The position numbers were made by a program, and so were the translations under genes. Shown here one piece after another: positions 23,934 through 33,343 of a stretch of DNA of 64,000 nt. This stretch comes from Deltaproteobacteria bacterium. Its GTDB lineage: Bacteria; Myxococcota_A; Polyangia; JAAYKL01. The stretch is taken from the NCBI GenBank assembly GCA_030595125.1, contig JAUVDV010000002.1, forward strand, positions 34,501 through 98,500, read 5' to 3'. Every line of letters begins with the position of its first letter. Position 1 is the stretch's first letter. The notes under the pieces are model-generated. The model worked only from the letters and a program-made list of their open reading frames with translations. It was not told the origin of the DNA and searched no databases.

Positions 23934-25313
23934 ATGAATGAAGCAGAAGCGAAAATCGAAGGACCGATCGGTGTCATCGGCGTCGGCGTTGAGGGCAGGG
24001 CCACGATACAATATCTCCTGTCCCACGGAGTGAATGAGATCACCGCCCTGGATGCGAAGCCGGTGGAGGGTTTGCCCCCCGAGGTGGAGACCGTGTTCGG
24101 CGAGGGGTACGATTGCTACCTTGATCGGTTCGCCACTGTCTTTAAATCCCCGGGTATCCGACCGGACAATCCCGAGATCGAGAAGGCGCGCGATTCGGGC
24201 ACCCATATCACCTCGGCGCTCTCGTTTTTCCTGGAGAGATGCCCGTGTCCGGTGGTGGGGGTGACCGGAACGGTTGGAAAAGGAACCGCTTGCAGCCTGA
24301 TCGACGCGGCGCTGAAGGAGGCCGGGTTCACGGTCCATCTCGGTGGCAACATCGGCAGGAGCCCCATGGAGTTCCTCGATATTGTGAAAGATGACCATCG
24401 AGTGGTGCTGGAGATCTCCAGCTTTCAAGCCATGGATATATCGACCTCCCCGGACGTGGCGGTGATCTTGAAAACCACATCGGAGCATCTGGATTGGCAC
24501 CGTGACACGTCGGAGTACAGGATGGCCAAGGCGCGGTTGCTCGCCCACCAGGACAAAGACGACACCGTGATCTTCAACGGGGATTCCGTCGGTTCCATTG
24601 AGATCGCTCGTCAAAGTCGAGGAAAGGCTCTGGAGTTCTCCATCGGTGGTGAGGTGGAGCGCGGAATTTTTATCTGCGACGGCGCCATGTACCTGCGTCT
24701 GGGTGATTCAAAGGAGAGGTTGCCCATAGATATCAATGAAGTTTGTCTGCCGGGAAAGTTCAACCTGGAGAACGTCGCCGCCGGTGTGCTCGCCGCTATT
24801 TGCGTTCGGGGAGATCCAGAGGCGGTTTGCCGGGCCGCGCAGAATTTCGGGAGCTTGCCCCACAGGTTGGAGCTGGCGGCGTATGGCGGCGGCGTGCGAT
24901 ACTATAACGATTCGTATGCCACGCGACCGGAGGCTGCCTTAGGCGCGCTCTCCGTGTTTGACGAAAAGCTGGCGCTCATTGCAGGAGGGTCGGAGAAGAA
25001 TGCAGATTTCGACGAGTTGTTTCGCGCGATCCTGGTAAAACCCAATCTGGTCCATGTGGGTCTCATCGGCGCCACGGCCTCTCGCCTGGAGGAGGGCTTG
25101 AGAGGCGCGCGACAGACGGGTTTTCGTCTGGAGAGGTTTGAGGACCTGGAGTCTGCCATGGAGGCGGGGTCGGCTTTCCTCCAGGGAGAGGGAGTCCTCT
25201 TGATGGCCCCCGCCTGCGCGTCCTTCGGCATGTTTCCCAACTACAAGGTGCGTGGAGAGCGCTTCCGCGCAAAGGCCGTCGTTCTTGCCAGAGACCAGGA
25301 AATCAAGAAATAG
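23934..25313 (+). CDS. murD: UDP-N-acetylmuramoylalanine--D-glutamate ligase
   Basis: A 459-residue Mur ligase adding D-Glu to UDP-MurNAc-L-Ala in peptidoglycan synthesis. An N-terminal Rossmann-like domain (IGVIGVGVEGRATI) leads to the ATP site GVTGTVGKGTAC near 115, where the usual GTNGKTT is varied. EISSFQAMD, then HLDWH, and YYNDSYATRPEAAL near 325 are typical of MurD. ATG 23934 is preferred over upstream codons. It is not inside a dcw cluster; murC is 32 kb away on the other strand. Confidence 0.9.
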   Translation: MNEAEAKIEGPIGVIGVGVEGRATIQYLLSHGVNEITALDAKPVEGLPPEVETVFGEGYDCYLDRFATVFKSPGIRPDNPEIEKARDSGTHITSALSFFLERCPCPVVGVTGTVGKGTACSLIDAALKEAGFTVHLGGNIGRSPMEFLDIVKDDHRVVLEISSFQAMDISTSPDVAVILKTTSEHLDWHRDTSEYRMAKARLLAHQDKDDTVIFNGDSVGSIEIARQSRGKALEFSIGGEVERGIFICDGAMYLRLGDSKERLPIDINEVCLPGKFNLENVAAGVLAAICVRGDPEAVCRAAQNFGSLPHRLELAAYGGGVRYYNDSYATRPEAALGALSVFDEKLALIAGGSEKNADFDELFRAILVKPNLVHVGLIGATASRLEEGLRGARQTGFRLERFEDLESAMEAGSAFLQGEGVLLMAPACASFGMFPNYKVRGERFRAKAVVLARDQEIKK

Positions 25314-25359
25314 GGAACTTATGCTCAGGTAGGTTTTCCGATCACATTTCGCCACAAAA

Positions 25360-25389
25360 TTTGATATGTTCCTCCGACATCCGGTAGAA
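25360..25389 (+). promoter_or_regulatory. Candidate sigma-70 promoter
   Basis: TTGATA, an 18-bp spacer, and TAGAAT lie about 80 bp before the Glu/Val-repeat gene. It is the only good promoter-like match in this intergenic stretch. Confidence 0.35.
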
Positions 25390-25470
25390 TGTTCATGTCG
25401 GGTATCGTCCTACATCGGGGCGACGCCAGGAGAGGTCGACTTGGGCCTGCTGCAATAAGGAGTATTAGAT

Positions 25471-25809
25471 ATGGAACTTCATGAGCTTCAAGAGAGAATT
25501 CAACGCTGGAAAGCGCGCCAGGCCGGGGAGGCCGTAGAGGAAGTGGAGGCTATAGAAGAGGTGGATGCGGTCGAGGAAATGGAGGCCGTAGAGGAAGTGG
25601 AGGCCGTAGAGGAAGTGGAGGCCGTCGAGGAGGTGGAGGAGGTCGAGGAAGTCGAGGCCGTGGAAGAAGTGGATGCGGCTGAGATGGAAGTCGAGGACGC
25701 GGAGGTAGAAGAAGAGGAAATCGAAGCCGAGGAAATGGTGGAATCTGAAGAGGTTCTGGAAGACGCCACCTCCGAGGTGTCCATTGATGAGATTGAAGAA
25801 GTGGAATAA
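25471..25809 (+). CDS. Glu/Val-repeat acidic protein
   Basis: A 112-residue protein without a signal peptide. AAGGAG lies 10 bp before the ATG. After a short basic helix (MELHELQERIQRWKARQAG), residues 22-112 are built from degenerate units of the type E-E-V-E-A-V. This may form an extended acidic helix or stay disordered. Function unknown. The strong start signal and its own promoter-like sequence suggest it is real, despite low complexity. Confidence 0.65.
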   Translation: MELHELQERIQRWKARQAGEAVEEVEAIEEVDAVEEMEAVEEVEAVEEVEAVEEVEEVEEVEAVEEVDAAEMEVEDAEVEEEEIEAEEMVESEEVLEDATSEVSIDEIEEVE

Positions 25810-25925
25810 CCCTCCACCTCTTTAAAAAGGGCTTCGCTGTTGCGGCGTTGGCCACATGAGATTATATTTCCTTGCGGTCGCATGTGGGCGGCATTCCCTG
25901 CGCCTCGACGAAAGGTGGTGCGACG

Positions 25926-26879
25926 GTGGTCTTCGGCGAACGCCAGACTAAATTGTTTCAAACCGCGATCCTGTTGCTAGGCGTCGCTCTTTTCTTTTCC
26001 GGTTGTCCGCGTACGGAGGCTCCCGAGACGAAGGGGGCCGATCCGGTGATCCTGTCCGAGGGAATCATCACCGCAAAGGTGAGCCGGTTTTTCGAGAGCG
26101 GATCGGAAGAACCATTCGAACAGTTTGAGATTGTGGGCGTTTTCCCCCGTTTCGATCTGGAGAAGATCAATGTGGTGGACAGCCTCCTGGGATCTCGCGT
26201 TCCCCAATCTGATGATCTGGCGCTGGACACATGCTCAGCCCCGGCGCCCGTTCTCGGCTCACGAGCAAGGAGAGGCGCGGACGACGAGACAGCCATCGAA
26301 CTCATCGACGTTGGTGACGTTTCCCTGGAGTACCGCGGAGTTCTAAGGACGGTGCCCACCAGAACTTTCCCCGACCTGCTCAAGGTCATCGACGGTGTCA
26401 TCTATTCCGCCAATGAGAGCCGTGGAGTGCATTTCCTGCCGGGCGAAACCTATACTTTCCGCGCTACCGGCACGGACGAGATCGACCAGTTCGATGTTGT
26501 GCTGGATGCGCCGGACGACCTCGGTGACGTCAAGCTCGATGGAGATCTGTTGGTGGACCACGTGCCCATCATTCGAAGAGGGCGCGATCTGGAAATCTCC
26601 TGGGAGGGAGAGGGCTACGGCGACGAAGTGGTCGCCACGGTGAACTGGACCAGCATGGGGCTTCCGTGGTCACTGACGTGTCGAATGCGCGATGACGGTT
26701 ACTTCGTCATCCCCGGTCGATTCACCGCCGGCATGTACGATCCCCTCGCCAGTGATGATCACGAGATGTCGCTATCGCGGATTCGCCAGGTTTCTTTTCG
26801 GTCCAGCGGGCTCTCTAGCGGCGAGTTTCTCTTTGTTGTGTCCACGAACTTTATGGTGAGATTCGAATCAGCTCGTTGA
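25926..26879 (+). CDS. Lipoprotein of unknown function
   Basis: A 317-residue lipoprotein. The GTG at 25926 has GAAAGGTGG before it and leads into a signal sequence with lipobox LFFSGC. The mature part is rich in beta-strand patterns and has a few Cys (DTCSAP, LTCRMR). No domain is recognised. The gene lies alone between the Glu/Val-repeat gene and the OmpA-type gene, all on the plus strand. Confidence 0.75.
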   Translation: MVFGERQTKLFQTAILLLGVALFFSGCPRTEAPETKGADPVILSEGIITAKVSRFFESGSEEPFEQFEIVGVFPRFDLEKINVVDSLLGSRVPQSDDLALDTCSAPAPVLGSRARRGADDETAIELIDVGDVSLEYRGVLRTVPTRTFPDLLKVIDGVIYSANESRGVHFLPGETYTFRATGTDEIDQFDVVLDAPDDLGDVKLDGDLLVDHVPIIRRGRDLEISWEGEGYGDEVVATVNWTSMGLPWSLTCRMRDDGYFVIPGRFTAGMYDPLASDDHEMSLSRIRQVSFRSSGLSSGEFLFVVSTNFMVRFESAR

Positions 26880-26946
26880 ACTTTTTCATGTTAAACAAGT
26901 CAAAAGAATGAGTATGTTAGTGAACACCTTTTTTGGGAGGTAAGTC

Positions 26947-27723
26947 ATGACGCGCGCTATTTCGATGGTGACACTTACTGCGATGATCGTTCTTCTGGCG
27001 ACTTCCGGAGTCGACGCGAGGAGAAAAGCGCTCAAAGTGATCATGAACAAGGAAGGCGTAAATCTGGCCGCCCGGACGATCACGTTCAAGCTCAACAACG
27101 CTGCGGAGATGACCGAACTCAAGATCTTCAACCTCGACGGGGATCTTCTCGAGGAGAAGATTGAGATGCACGATGGAGCCCCGGCGGGTACAGAGCTCAA
27201 GATCAGCTGGCCCAAGCTCATCGACGATCCAGATAACTTTGTCATAGAACTCAAGATGCACGATGTGGACGAGTTCTGGGCGGGCATGTCCATCTGTCGC
27301 TTCCATGGCACCATTCCTCACGAAGAGGTCGTGTTCGAATCGGGGAAATGGGAAATCCGCCCCAAGGAGGCGCCCAAGCTGGACAAGGTGATTCCCGACA
27401 TCATCGAGATGCTCGAGCGTTTCAAGGCTTGTTCCGAAAACGATCGGGCGCTGTATGTGGCAGGATTTACCGATACGGTTGGCTCGCGCGCCGACAACAG
27501 GGAACTATCCCGCAAGAGAGCCCGGGCCATTGCGCAGTACATCATCAATAACGGGCTCAAACAGCGCAAGATCTCGGTGTACGTGCGCGGGTTCGGTGAG
27601 GAGGTGCTGGCCGTGGAGACCGGTGACAGCGTGGACGAGGAGAAGAATCGTCGCGCGGACTATATCATCTCCAACTTCCATCCGCAGATGTCCGGGCCGG
27701 GTTCGTGGGTGAAGATAAAGTAG
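26947..27723 (+). CDS. OmpA-type peptidoglycan-binding secreted protein
   Basis: A 258-residue protein with a signal peptide (to about residue 25). The N-terminal domain (about 30-130) looks like beta-sandwich. The C-terminal OmpA/MotB domain (about 140-245) has VAGFTDTVGSRADNRELSRKR and a final EEKNRRADYIIS, the segments that bind diaminopimelate of peptidoglycan. It likely links an envelope structure to the cell wall. GGGAGG precedes the ATG. Confidence 0.88.
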   Translation: MTRAISMVTLTAMIVLLATSGVDARRKALKVIMNKEGVNLAARTITFKLNNAAEMTELKIFNLDGDLLEEKIEMHDGAPAGTELKISWPKLIDDPDNFVIELKMHDVDEFWAGMSICRFHGTIPHEEVVFESGKWEIRPKEAPKLDKVIPDIIEMLERFKACSENDRALYVAGFTDTVGSRADNRELSRKRARAIAQYIINNGLKQRKISVYVRGFGEEVLAVETGDSVDEEKNRRADYIISNFHPQMSGPGSWVKIK

Positions 27724-27731
27724 TTAAGGCC

Positions 27732-27750
27732 GAAGGCCGGGATGGGGTTA
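27732..27750. repeat. Partial copy of dispersed 57-bp repeat
   Basis: GAAGGCCGGGATGGGGTTA equals the right end of the repeat copy at 28754-28810. It lies between the convergent ends of the OmpA-type gene and the gene on the minus strand. Confidence 0.7.
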
Positions 27751-28740
27751 TTTTTTTACCGACTTGATGACGGCCTTGCCATCTCGGATGATAACCTTAA
27801 AATCCACGGCGCCCTTTTCGGTCATCTGTTTCTTGAGCAACTTGGACACCTTGGCGTAGTTGATATTTTCAGTGGACTCGGTTGTCTTCTTTCGCGCAAA
27901 CACGTAGGCCCGATATATGGCCTGCATCCTCTCATCATCGAGTCTGGACGCCGGCTTCGTCTTCGCCTTCGACCTGGGCTCAGGCTTTGCTTTCGCCTTT
28001 GGCTTCGCCTTCGGCTCGGGCTCAGGCTTCGGCTTCGGACTGGGCTCAGACTTGGGTGGCGGCGGTGGGATGGATTTTCTTGTGGCGAAGAAGCCCGATA
28101 AAACGTCTTCCTCGTTTCCGGTCTCGCCGTTTCTCGCTTCGGAGATAAGGCGTTCGTGCAGCTTATGAATACCCGAGCCCGCCATTGGGACCGGTGTCTT
28201 GTCCGGGTCCGAGGCCGTTGGTGTTGCGTGCAGGGGTTGTGATGGAGAATCGATCGGGGGTGGCGGCGCGGTGGTGGGAGCGTCGAGCGTGCCTGTCGGT
28301 GCCGCGAACGGATCGTCGAGATCCATCCCCATTTCATCGCTCAGATCCACCACCGGGGGTGGTGCATCCGAATAGCCGGCTCCGAGTTCGCGAAGAGCAT
28401 CAGAAGCTATCTCGCCCTCGTCTCGCCGGGCCGTACGTTTCTTGGCCCGCATCACATCGCGCTGATACGTGCCCTCCTCGATCTGACGGCAGATCCGGCG
28501 CCAGTAGTTGGACTGGGTGTTGTACTTCTGGACCTGGGTCTGGAAGCGAAACCGAATGGCGGTGTTGTTGATCTTCTCTTTTCTCAGAAGCTGGATCTTT
28601 CGATTCACCTCCTTGTGCGGAATGGTGGGCTCCAGCTTCTCCATGCCCATGAAGTACTGGTTGTACAAAGCCTGGAGCCGGTCCAGCGCCGTTTCCAGCT
28701 CGCTCACCAGCAGTTCCTGGTCTTTTGCTGTCAACGCCAT
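27748..28740 (-). CDS. MXAN_5187-like cytoplasmic protein
   Basis: A 330-residue protein. The helical N-terminus (about residues 1-100) resembles the MXAN_5187 C-terminal domain: LETALDRLQALYNQYFMGME, then EVNRKIQLLRKE and FRFQTQVQKYN. The middle is Pro-rich, with a Lys-Pro/Glu-Ala segment (about 225-265, K-P-K-A type). The short C-terminal domain (about 270-330, YVFARKKTTESTENINYAKV) is also part of this family as I know it. Family members are found in Myxococcota near motility and signalling genes; the biochemical role is unknown. Confidence 0.7.
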   Translation of the reverse strand: MALTAKDQELLVSELETALDRLQALYNQYFMGMEKLEPTIPHKEVNRKIQLLRKEKINNTAIRFRFQTQVQKYNTQSNYWRRICRQIEEGTYQRDVMRAKKRTARRDEGEIASDALRELGAGYSDAPPPVVDLSDEMGMDLDDPFAAPTGTLDAPTTAPPPPIDSPSQPLHATPTASDPDKTPVPMAGSGIHKLHERLISEARNGETGNEEDVLSGFFATRKSIPPPPPKSEPSPKPKPEPEPKAKPKAKAKPEPRSKAKTKPASRLDDERMQAIYRAYVFARKKTTESTENINYAKVSKLLKKQMTEKGAVDFKVIIRDGKAVIKSVKK

Positions 28741-28753
28741 TGCGCGCGATCCA

Positions 28754-28810
28754 TAAAGCCGGCCTCCATCATCCTTCCCTTCCCCTCGCAGGGGAAGGCC
28801 GGGATGGGGT
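28754..28810. repeat. Dispersed 57-bp palindromic repeat, copy 1
   Basis: It differs from 56525-56581 at about four positions. Its core is a perfect 9-bp inverted repeat around CGC (CCTTCCCCT / AGGGGAAGG, 28778-28798). Both copies sit between genes on the minus strand. Consistent with a REP-like element that may also act as a terminator. Confidence 0.75.
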
Positions 28811-29445
28811 TAGAGTTCGTAAACGACTAGATCGTCGAAACGAACGTCCGCTTCCCAGTTGTTTATCGCAAAATGATCGTGTCCGGGGCCCTCGAGGGGT
28901 TCCGGGTCGTTCATCTCGAGAAAGGGTTCACCGTCGACCAACCATGACACGAGATTCCCCCTTCTGATTATTTCGAATGAGTATTTCCTACCCTTGACGC
29001 CCGCCGGTTCCTCTCTCAGCTTTCTGTCCGATCCGTGTTCGTCCATCCTCGCGATGATAGACCTGGAATTGTTCCAGCCACCGAGAATGAACACATAACT
29101 CGTAGATGTGTACGACGCTTGCCTGGCGAAGGACACGCCGTCTCCGAAAGCCTCTATCTTGATGTCCACCGCCGGGCTCAGGGAGCGCGCCGTAAGCTTG
29201 ATCCGTGCGTCCCTCGGGAGCTTTGTTTTTAGCCACAAGGGCTTGTTGTGGGCGCCTCGGGCTCTTACCTCGCCGTCGATGATGGAGTATTTCCCGCCGC
29301 TTGTGTCCAGCCAGTGATCCGACAGAGCGGCGGAGTCGAAATGATCTTCAAAAACGATACGGCCCTTGGGGAAGGATTCCTGCTTTGTTCCGGAGCACGA
29401 CCATACAGTCGCGGCTGCGAGAACAATTGTGAAAATTCGCAACAT
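28810..29445 (-). CDS. Lipoprotein with LamG/DUF1961-like sandwich fold
   Basis: A 211-residue lipoprotein. The start at ATG 29445 gives signal sequence MLRIFTIVLAAATVWSC. The mature part (FEDHFDSAALSDHWLDTSGG, then LPRDARIKLTARS, YVFILGGWNNS, LVSWLVDGEPF, and NNWEADVRFDDLVVYEL) has the spacing of a concanavalin-like sugar-binding sandwich. No catalytic residues can be assigned. Probably carbohydrate binding; the substrate is unknown. Confidence 0.72.
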   Translation of the reverse strand: MLRIFTIVLAAATVWSCSGTKQESFPKGRIVFEDHFDSAALSDHWLDTSGGKYSIIDGEVRARGAHNKPLWLKTKLPRDARIKLTARSLSPAVDIKIEAFGDGVSFARQASYTSTSYVFILGGWNNSRSIIARMDEHGSDRKLREEPAGVKGRKYSFEIIRRGNLVSWLVDGEPFLEMNDPEPLEGPGHDHFAINNWEADVRFDDLVVYEL

Positions 29446-29538
29446 CGCGTTCTTTTTTCCTTTGAAACGGATCCTAAAAGTTATCAGACGTTTGGCGAGA
29501 CGGCAATGGGAGAAGACATACATGCGAAGGTTGCGCCG

Positions 29539-31836
29539 CTACCCAAAGAGCTTGCGGAACAGGCCGCTCACTGGGCCCTGCCAGCGGCGGACGAGGATCA
29601 CCGATTTGGGGGAGTACCGGGCGACGTTGGCCGGGATGTCGCCCACCAGGATTTGCTTGAAGGGCTTGCTCGGGGCGGCGCCGATCACAACCAGATCGAA
29701 ATCCTTGCTCGCCTTGGCGATGCCCGCAGCGATGGAGTTGCCCTTGACCAGGCGGCGGCCGATATCACCGTCCAGATCGAGGGCTTCAAGCGATCCGGCA
29801 ATACGATTGATGGCGGCCCGCTCGTCAATGGGATCGGCGTTGGATGGCACTACCACGCACGCGTCGACAGATGCGTCGAAGAGTCGGGCGAAGCCATTGG
29901 TGAAATCGGCTCCCAGGGTGGCGTTGGGTCCTCCCGAGGTGGCGAGCAGGATCTTTTTGGTGGGTCCGTGGACTACCTTGACGAGCGCGAGATCGCAGGG
30001 GCAGTGTCGGATCATGTGATCGGTCAGCTCTCCGAAGAGCCGGTCGCGTGTGTTGGTGTAACCCTTCCAGCCCATCACCAGGAGGTCGGCCTTGTGCGTT
30101 TGCACTGAGGTCAAAAGGGCGTCCTTGACCTGATGGGCCACGCGCAGATCGCTGGTGAAATCAACACCGAGCTCCCGCGCCCTGGCCTGGGCCTTGCGCA
30201 GCAACGGTCGTCGGTGGTGGGCCATCTTCAGACCCTCGTGGATGGGCAGCTGTTCCGGGACCAGGGAGACCGAGAGAGCGACGATCTCGCCGTCCTTCTG
30301 CAGGGCTGCCGCTGCGGCGATGTTGATGAGCGGCACAACCGTGTCCGGGTTGGCCAGCGTGACCAGGATACGATAGCGTTTCTTCTCCACCGCGACCGGA
30401 GGCTTTTCGATCTCGAGAACCTGGGGTCGCCTTGCCCGCACCTTTCTTTCGAAGGCGGCGAAGTAGAGCAGCAGTCCCACGAACGTCCACCCGATGACGA
30501 CCAGCCAGGGCCGCGGATCGAAGACATACTGATAGAAGGCCAGCGCCATGTTTATGAGGAACCCGGCGATGGGCAGCACGGGATACAGCGGGATCCGGAA
30601 CGGTCGATGGAGATCCGGCCTTTTCCGTCGCAGGGCAACGAGGGCCAGGTTCACCATGGCGAAGACCAGCAGGAACATGACGCTCGCGGCAGATCCCAGC
30701 GCATCCACCGGGAGCGACACGGCGACGATCAGGAAGATCGCGCCGGAGGCCAGAATGGCGATGTGGGGAGTGCGCCGCTTCTTGTGGATCGCCGATATCT
30801 TGCCGGGCAGCCATCCGTCCCGCGCCATGGAGAAAGCCACCCGGGAGGAGGCGAGAATGGTTGCGTTCAGGGCGCTGATTGTGGACAACACGCCGCCGAA
30901 AACGATCAGAAACACCCCGATCCCCGGCATCATTTTGGCCGCCGCCATGACAATGGCGACCTCCTGATACTTGCCCAGGAATTCCCATGAGGCCATGTCG
31001 TCCGAGTGAACCGCGCCCAGGGAAACGACAAGGACGCACATGTAGATGAAGACCGTCACCGCGAGAGACACGAAGGTGGCTTTGGGAATGTTCTTTGCCG
31101 GGTCCTTTATCTCCTCGGCGACCGTGGCGATGAGGTCATATCCCTCGAATGCAATGAATGTGAGGCCCATGGCGATGAAGACGCCGCTCATGCCTTTGGG
31201 GAAGAACGGCGTAAACTCCGCCTTTGCGGCGGGGATGTCGTTGGACATGGCCTCGATGCCGAAGACTATAAAGACCGCGAGTACTGCGATCTTGGCGACC
31301 ACGATGATGTTCTCGGTCTTTCCCGTGACGCCCGCGCCGCGCACGTTGAGGAGCGTGAAGGAGACACCCGCCAGGAGGATCATGAAGACCAGGGCGGCGT
31401 GCTCACCGGCGACCGAGACCATCAGGCCGTAGGTGGCCGGGAAATAGCGCGCGAGGAACTCCAGGGAGAACGATCCGAACCCGGCGGCGTACAGGGCGCA
31501 CGCCACGGTGTAGGCAAACCATAGCCACCAACCGGCGGTGAATCCGAGCACGTCCGGGAAGGCGTTCTTGACATATGCATAGCCGCCCCCGGCCTGGGGG
31601 ATGCTCGATGCCAGCTCCGCGTAGGCCAGGGCAGTGATCAGGGTAACCACTCCGTTGAGACCGAACGCCAGGAGGGAAGCGGGGCCCGCCACGCCGCATG
31701 CGATCCCCGTCAACACGAAGATCCCCGCGCCGATCATGGCGCCCACGCCGATCATGGTGGCGTCGAAGAACCCCAGCGTTCTGGCAAAGGTTACCTCTGG
31801 CTCGGTTTCCTGGGCCTTGCTGGGTTTCTTCGACAT
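29539..31836 (-). CDS. APC-family permease fused to two UspA domains
   Basis: A 765-residue fusion. Residues 30-470 hold about 12 membrane helices of the amino acid-polyamine-organocation type, with GVGAMIGAGIFVLTGIA near the N-terminus and GVLSTISALNATILASSR. Residues 480-620 form a first universal stress protein domain (YRILVTLANPD, LLVMGWKG, HCPCDLALVKV). Residues 625-755 form a second (KILLATSGGPNATLGA, LVVIGAAPSKPF, SVILVRR). The UspA part may sense ATP or energy state and gate transport. Substrate is unknown. Confidence 0.88.
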   Translation of the reverse strand: MSKKPSKAQETEPEVTFARTLGFFDATMIGVGAMIGAGIFVLTGIACGVAGPASLLAFGLNGVVTLITALAYAELASSIPQAGGGYAYVKNAFPDVLGFTAGWWLWFAYTVACALYAAGFGSFSLEFLARYFPATYGLMVSVAGEHAALVFMILLAGVSFTLLNVRGAGVTGKTENIIVVAKIAVLAVFIVFGIEAMSNDIPAAKAEFTPFFPKGMSGVFIAMGLTFIAFEGYDLIATVAEEIKDPAKNIPKATFVSLAVTVFIYMCVLVVSLGAVHSDDMASWEFLGKYQEVAIVMAAAKMMPGIGVFLIVFGGVLSTISALNATILASSRVAFSMARDGWLPGKISAIHKKRRTPHIAILASGAIFLIVAVSLPVDALGSAASVMFLLVFAMVNLALVALRRKRPDLHRPFRIPLYPVLPIAGFLINMALAFYQYVFDPRPWLVVIGWTFVGLLLYFAAFERKVRARRPQVLEIEKPPVAVEKKRYRILVTLANPDTVVPLINIAAAAALQKDGEIVALSVSLVPEQLPIHEGLKMAHHRRPLLRKAQARARELGVDFTSDLRVAHQVKDALLTSVQTHKADLLVMGWKGYTNTRDRLFGELTDHMIRHCPCDLALVKVVHGPTKKILLATSGGPNATLGADFTNGFARLFDASVDACVVVPSNADPIDERAAINRIAGSLEALDLDGDIGRRLVKGNSIAAGIAKASKDFDLVVIGAAPSKPFKQILVGDIPANVARYSPKSVILVRRWQGPVSGLFRKLFG

Positions 31837-31893
31837 GTTGTGCGTACTATATCATCTGGTCAAAGTGGGATAGACTACTTTTTGGGTGAACAC

Positions 31894-32196
31894 ATGAGAG
31901 AAGTGTCAATAACCGTTTCTTTTTGCGTCCTCGCGCTGACGTGCCTGGCTATATCTTGTGGTGGTGGCGAGACCTCGCCCCCGGCCCGGGATGGTCGCGC
32001 GGGTGCGCAGATTGCCAATCCCGCTTCAACCCATTGTGTGGAAAACAACGGTAAGTTGGAAATCCGCGAAGGGGAAAAGGGGCAATACGGCGTGTGCATC
32101 TTCAAGGACGGATCTCGTTGTGAGGAGTGGAGGTTTCTGCGCTCTCAGTGTGCCCCGGGGGATTGCCGTGAAGAATCGGGGATGTGCGAACTGTAA
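31894..32196 (+). CDS. DUF333-domain lipoprotein
   Basis: A 100-residue lipoprotein. The lipobox is LAISC. Residues 40-90 match DUF333: NPASTHCVENNGKLEIRE, then YGVCIFKDGSRCEEWRF, and a final Cys. This small domain is common in hemolysin-like lipoproteins of unknown role. The start at 31894 follows GGGTG. It is divergent from the permease gene. Confidence 0.85.
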   Translation: MREVSITVSFCVLALTCLAISCGGGETSPPARDGRAGAQIANPASTHCVENNGKLEIREGEKGQYGVCIFKDGSRCEEWRFLRSQCAPGDCREESGMCEL

Positions 32197-32367
32197 ACTT
32201 TCATTTCGCTCCGTGAAGTTTTCTCGGCTTAACTTAATTGACAAAGCAGAATATTCGGGGAATGGTTGCGTCGAACCCGTAAACAAGAATCAAATGCACG
32301 TTTTCCGGGGCATTACCCGGTGAGCAAAATGGTGCCAAAAAGTAGGAAAGGAACAATGGAGGTAAGG

Positions 32368-32931
32368 ATGAAAGCACGCACATTATTGTATTGCATCGGC
32401 GTGGTTGTCCTCGGTGTGGCTTTTGCAGGTTGCAGCTTCAGCGCGAGCGCGAGCGTAGGAACCGACGGCAAAACGACCATCGCAGGAAAAGACAAGATCG
32501 TAGTCACAGCAGCGCAGCCGGCTGCTCCCGAGAAGCCCAAGCCGCCCAAGAAGGTGCGCAAGGCGCGAGTGGTGGGAAAGAAGATCGAGATCACCGAGAA
32601 GGTGATGTTCGACACCGGCAAGGCGACCATAAAGGTCGACTCGCACCAGTTGCTCAAGGACGTGGCCGAGGTCATGGCGGAGCACAAGAAGATTGCGAAA
32701 ATAGGCATCGAGGGTCACACGGACAGCGTTGGCAAGAACAAGTCCAACAAGAAGCTTTCCGAGAATCGCGCGAAGGCGGTCATGGACTTCCTGGTATCGG
32801 TCGGCGTCGATGAGTCTCGCCTCCAGTCCGAGGGTTTCGGCGAGGAGAAACCCATCGCGGATAACGACACCGATGAGGGTAAAGAGAAGAACCGTCGCGT
32901 CGAGTTCAACATTCTCGAGCAGGGCAAATAG
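32368..32931 (+). CDS. OmpA-family lipoprotein (Pal-like)
   Basis: A 187-residue lipoprotein. ATGGAGGTAAGG precedes ATG 32368. The lipobox is VAFAGC. A Pro/Lys linker (about residues 55-70) is followed by an OmpA domain (about 80-185). Key peptidoglycan-binding segments are IGIEGHTDSVGKNKSNKKLS and EEKPIADNDTDEGKEKNRRV. It anchors the outer membrane to peptidoglycan. The following lipoprotein gene starts 11 bp later, so the two are co-transcribed. Confidence 0.9.
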   Translation: MKARTLLYCIGVVVLGVAFAGCSFSASASVGTDGKTTIAGKDKIVVTAAQPAAPEKPKPPKKVRKARVVGKKIEITEKVMFDTGKATIKVDSHQLLKDVAEVMAEHKKIAKIGIEGHTDSVGKNKSNKKLSENRAKAVMDFLVSVGVDESRLQSEGFGEEKPIADNDTDEGKEKNRRVEFNILEQGK

Positions 32932-32941
32932 GAGGATGAAC

Positions 32942-33316
32942 ATGAAAACGACAAGAATTATGCTGGCGATTGGTCTTTTCGCGGCAATGAGTATGCTCAT
33001 GGCCGCCTGTGGGGCCGAGCTCAATCCAAAGTTCGAGAGCAGCCTGAACAACGCGCTCGATGCCAAGAATGGCGAGTTCAAGGCCTGTTACGAAGCGGCT
33101 CTCGAGAAAGATCGCGAGGCCAAGGGTCTCATGAATCTCGATATTGAGTTCAAGGCCGATTCCAAGAAGGCCAAGGACGCCTCTGTCAAGAAGAGCGAGA
33201 TTTCCGGAGGCGGGATCAAGAAGTGCGTGGTCGGCGCGGCCAAGGGTGTGGAGACGACGGAGCTTCCCGGCGTACCCGTTACCGGCAAGTACAAGATCGA
33301 CTTCAACTTCGAGTAG
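32942..33316 (+). CDS. AgmX/PglI-like small lipoprotein
   Basis: A 124-residue lipoprotein. GGAGG at 32931-32935 is spaced for ATG 32942 rather than ATG 32936. The lipobox is LMAAC. The mature domain (NGEFKACYEAALEKDREAKG, then ISGGGIKKCVVGAAKGVE, ending YKIDFNFE) has the two-Cys TonB-C-like pattern of AgmX/PglI C-terminal domains of myxobacteria. Probably works with the upstream OmpA-type lipoprotein in the envelope. Confidence 0.75.
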   Translation: MKTTRIMLAIGLFAAMSMLMAACGAELNPKFESSLNNALDAKNGEFKACYEAALEKDREAKGLMNLDIEFKADSKKAKDASVKKSEISGGGIKKCVVGAAKGVETTELPGVPVTGKYKIDFNFE

Positions 33317-33343
33317 GCCCCCGTCTGGAATCACCCTCAAGTC

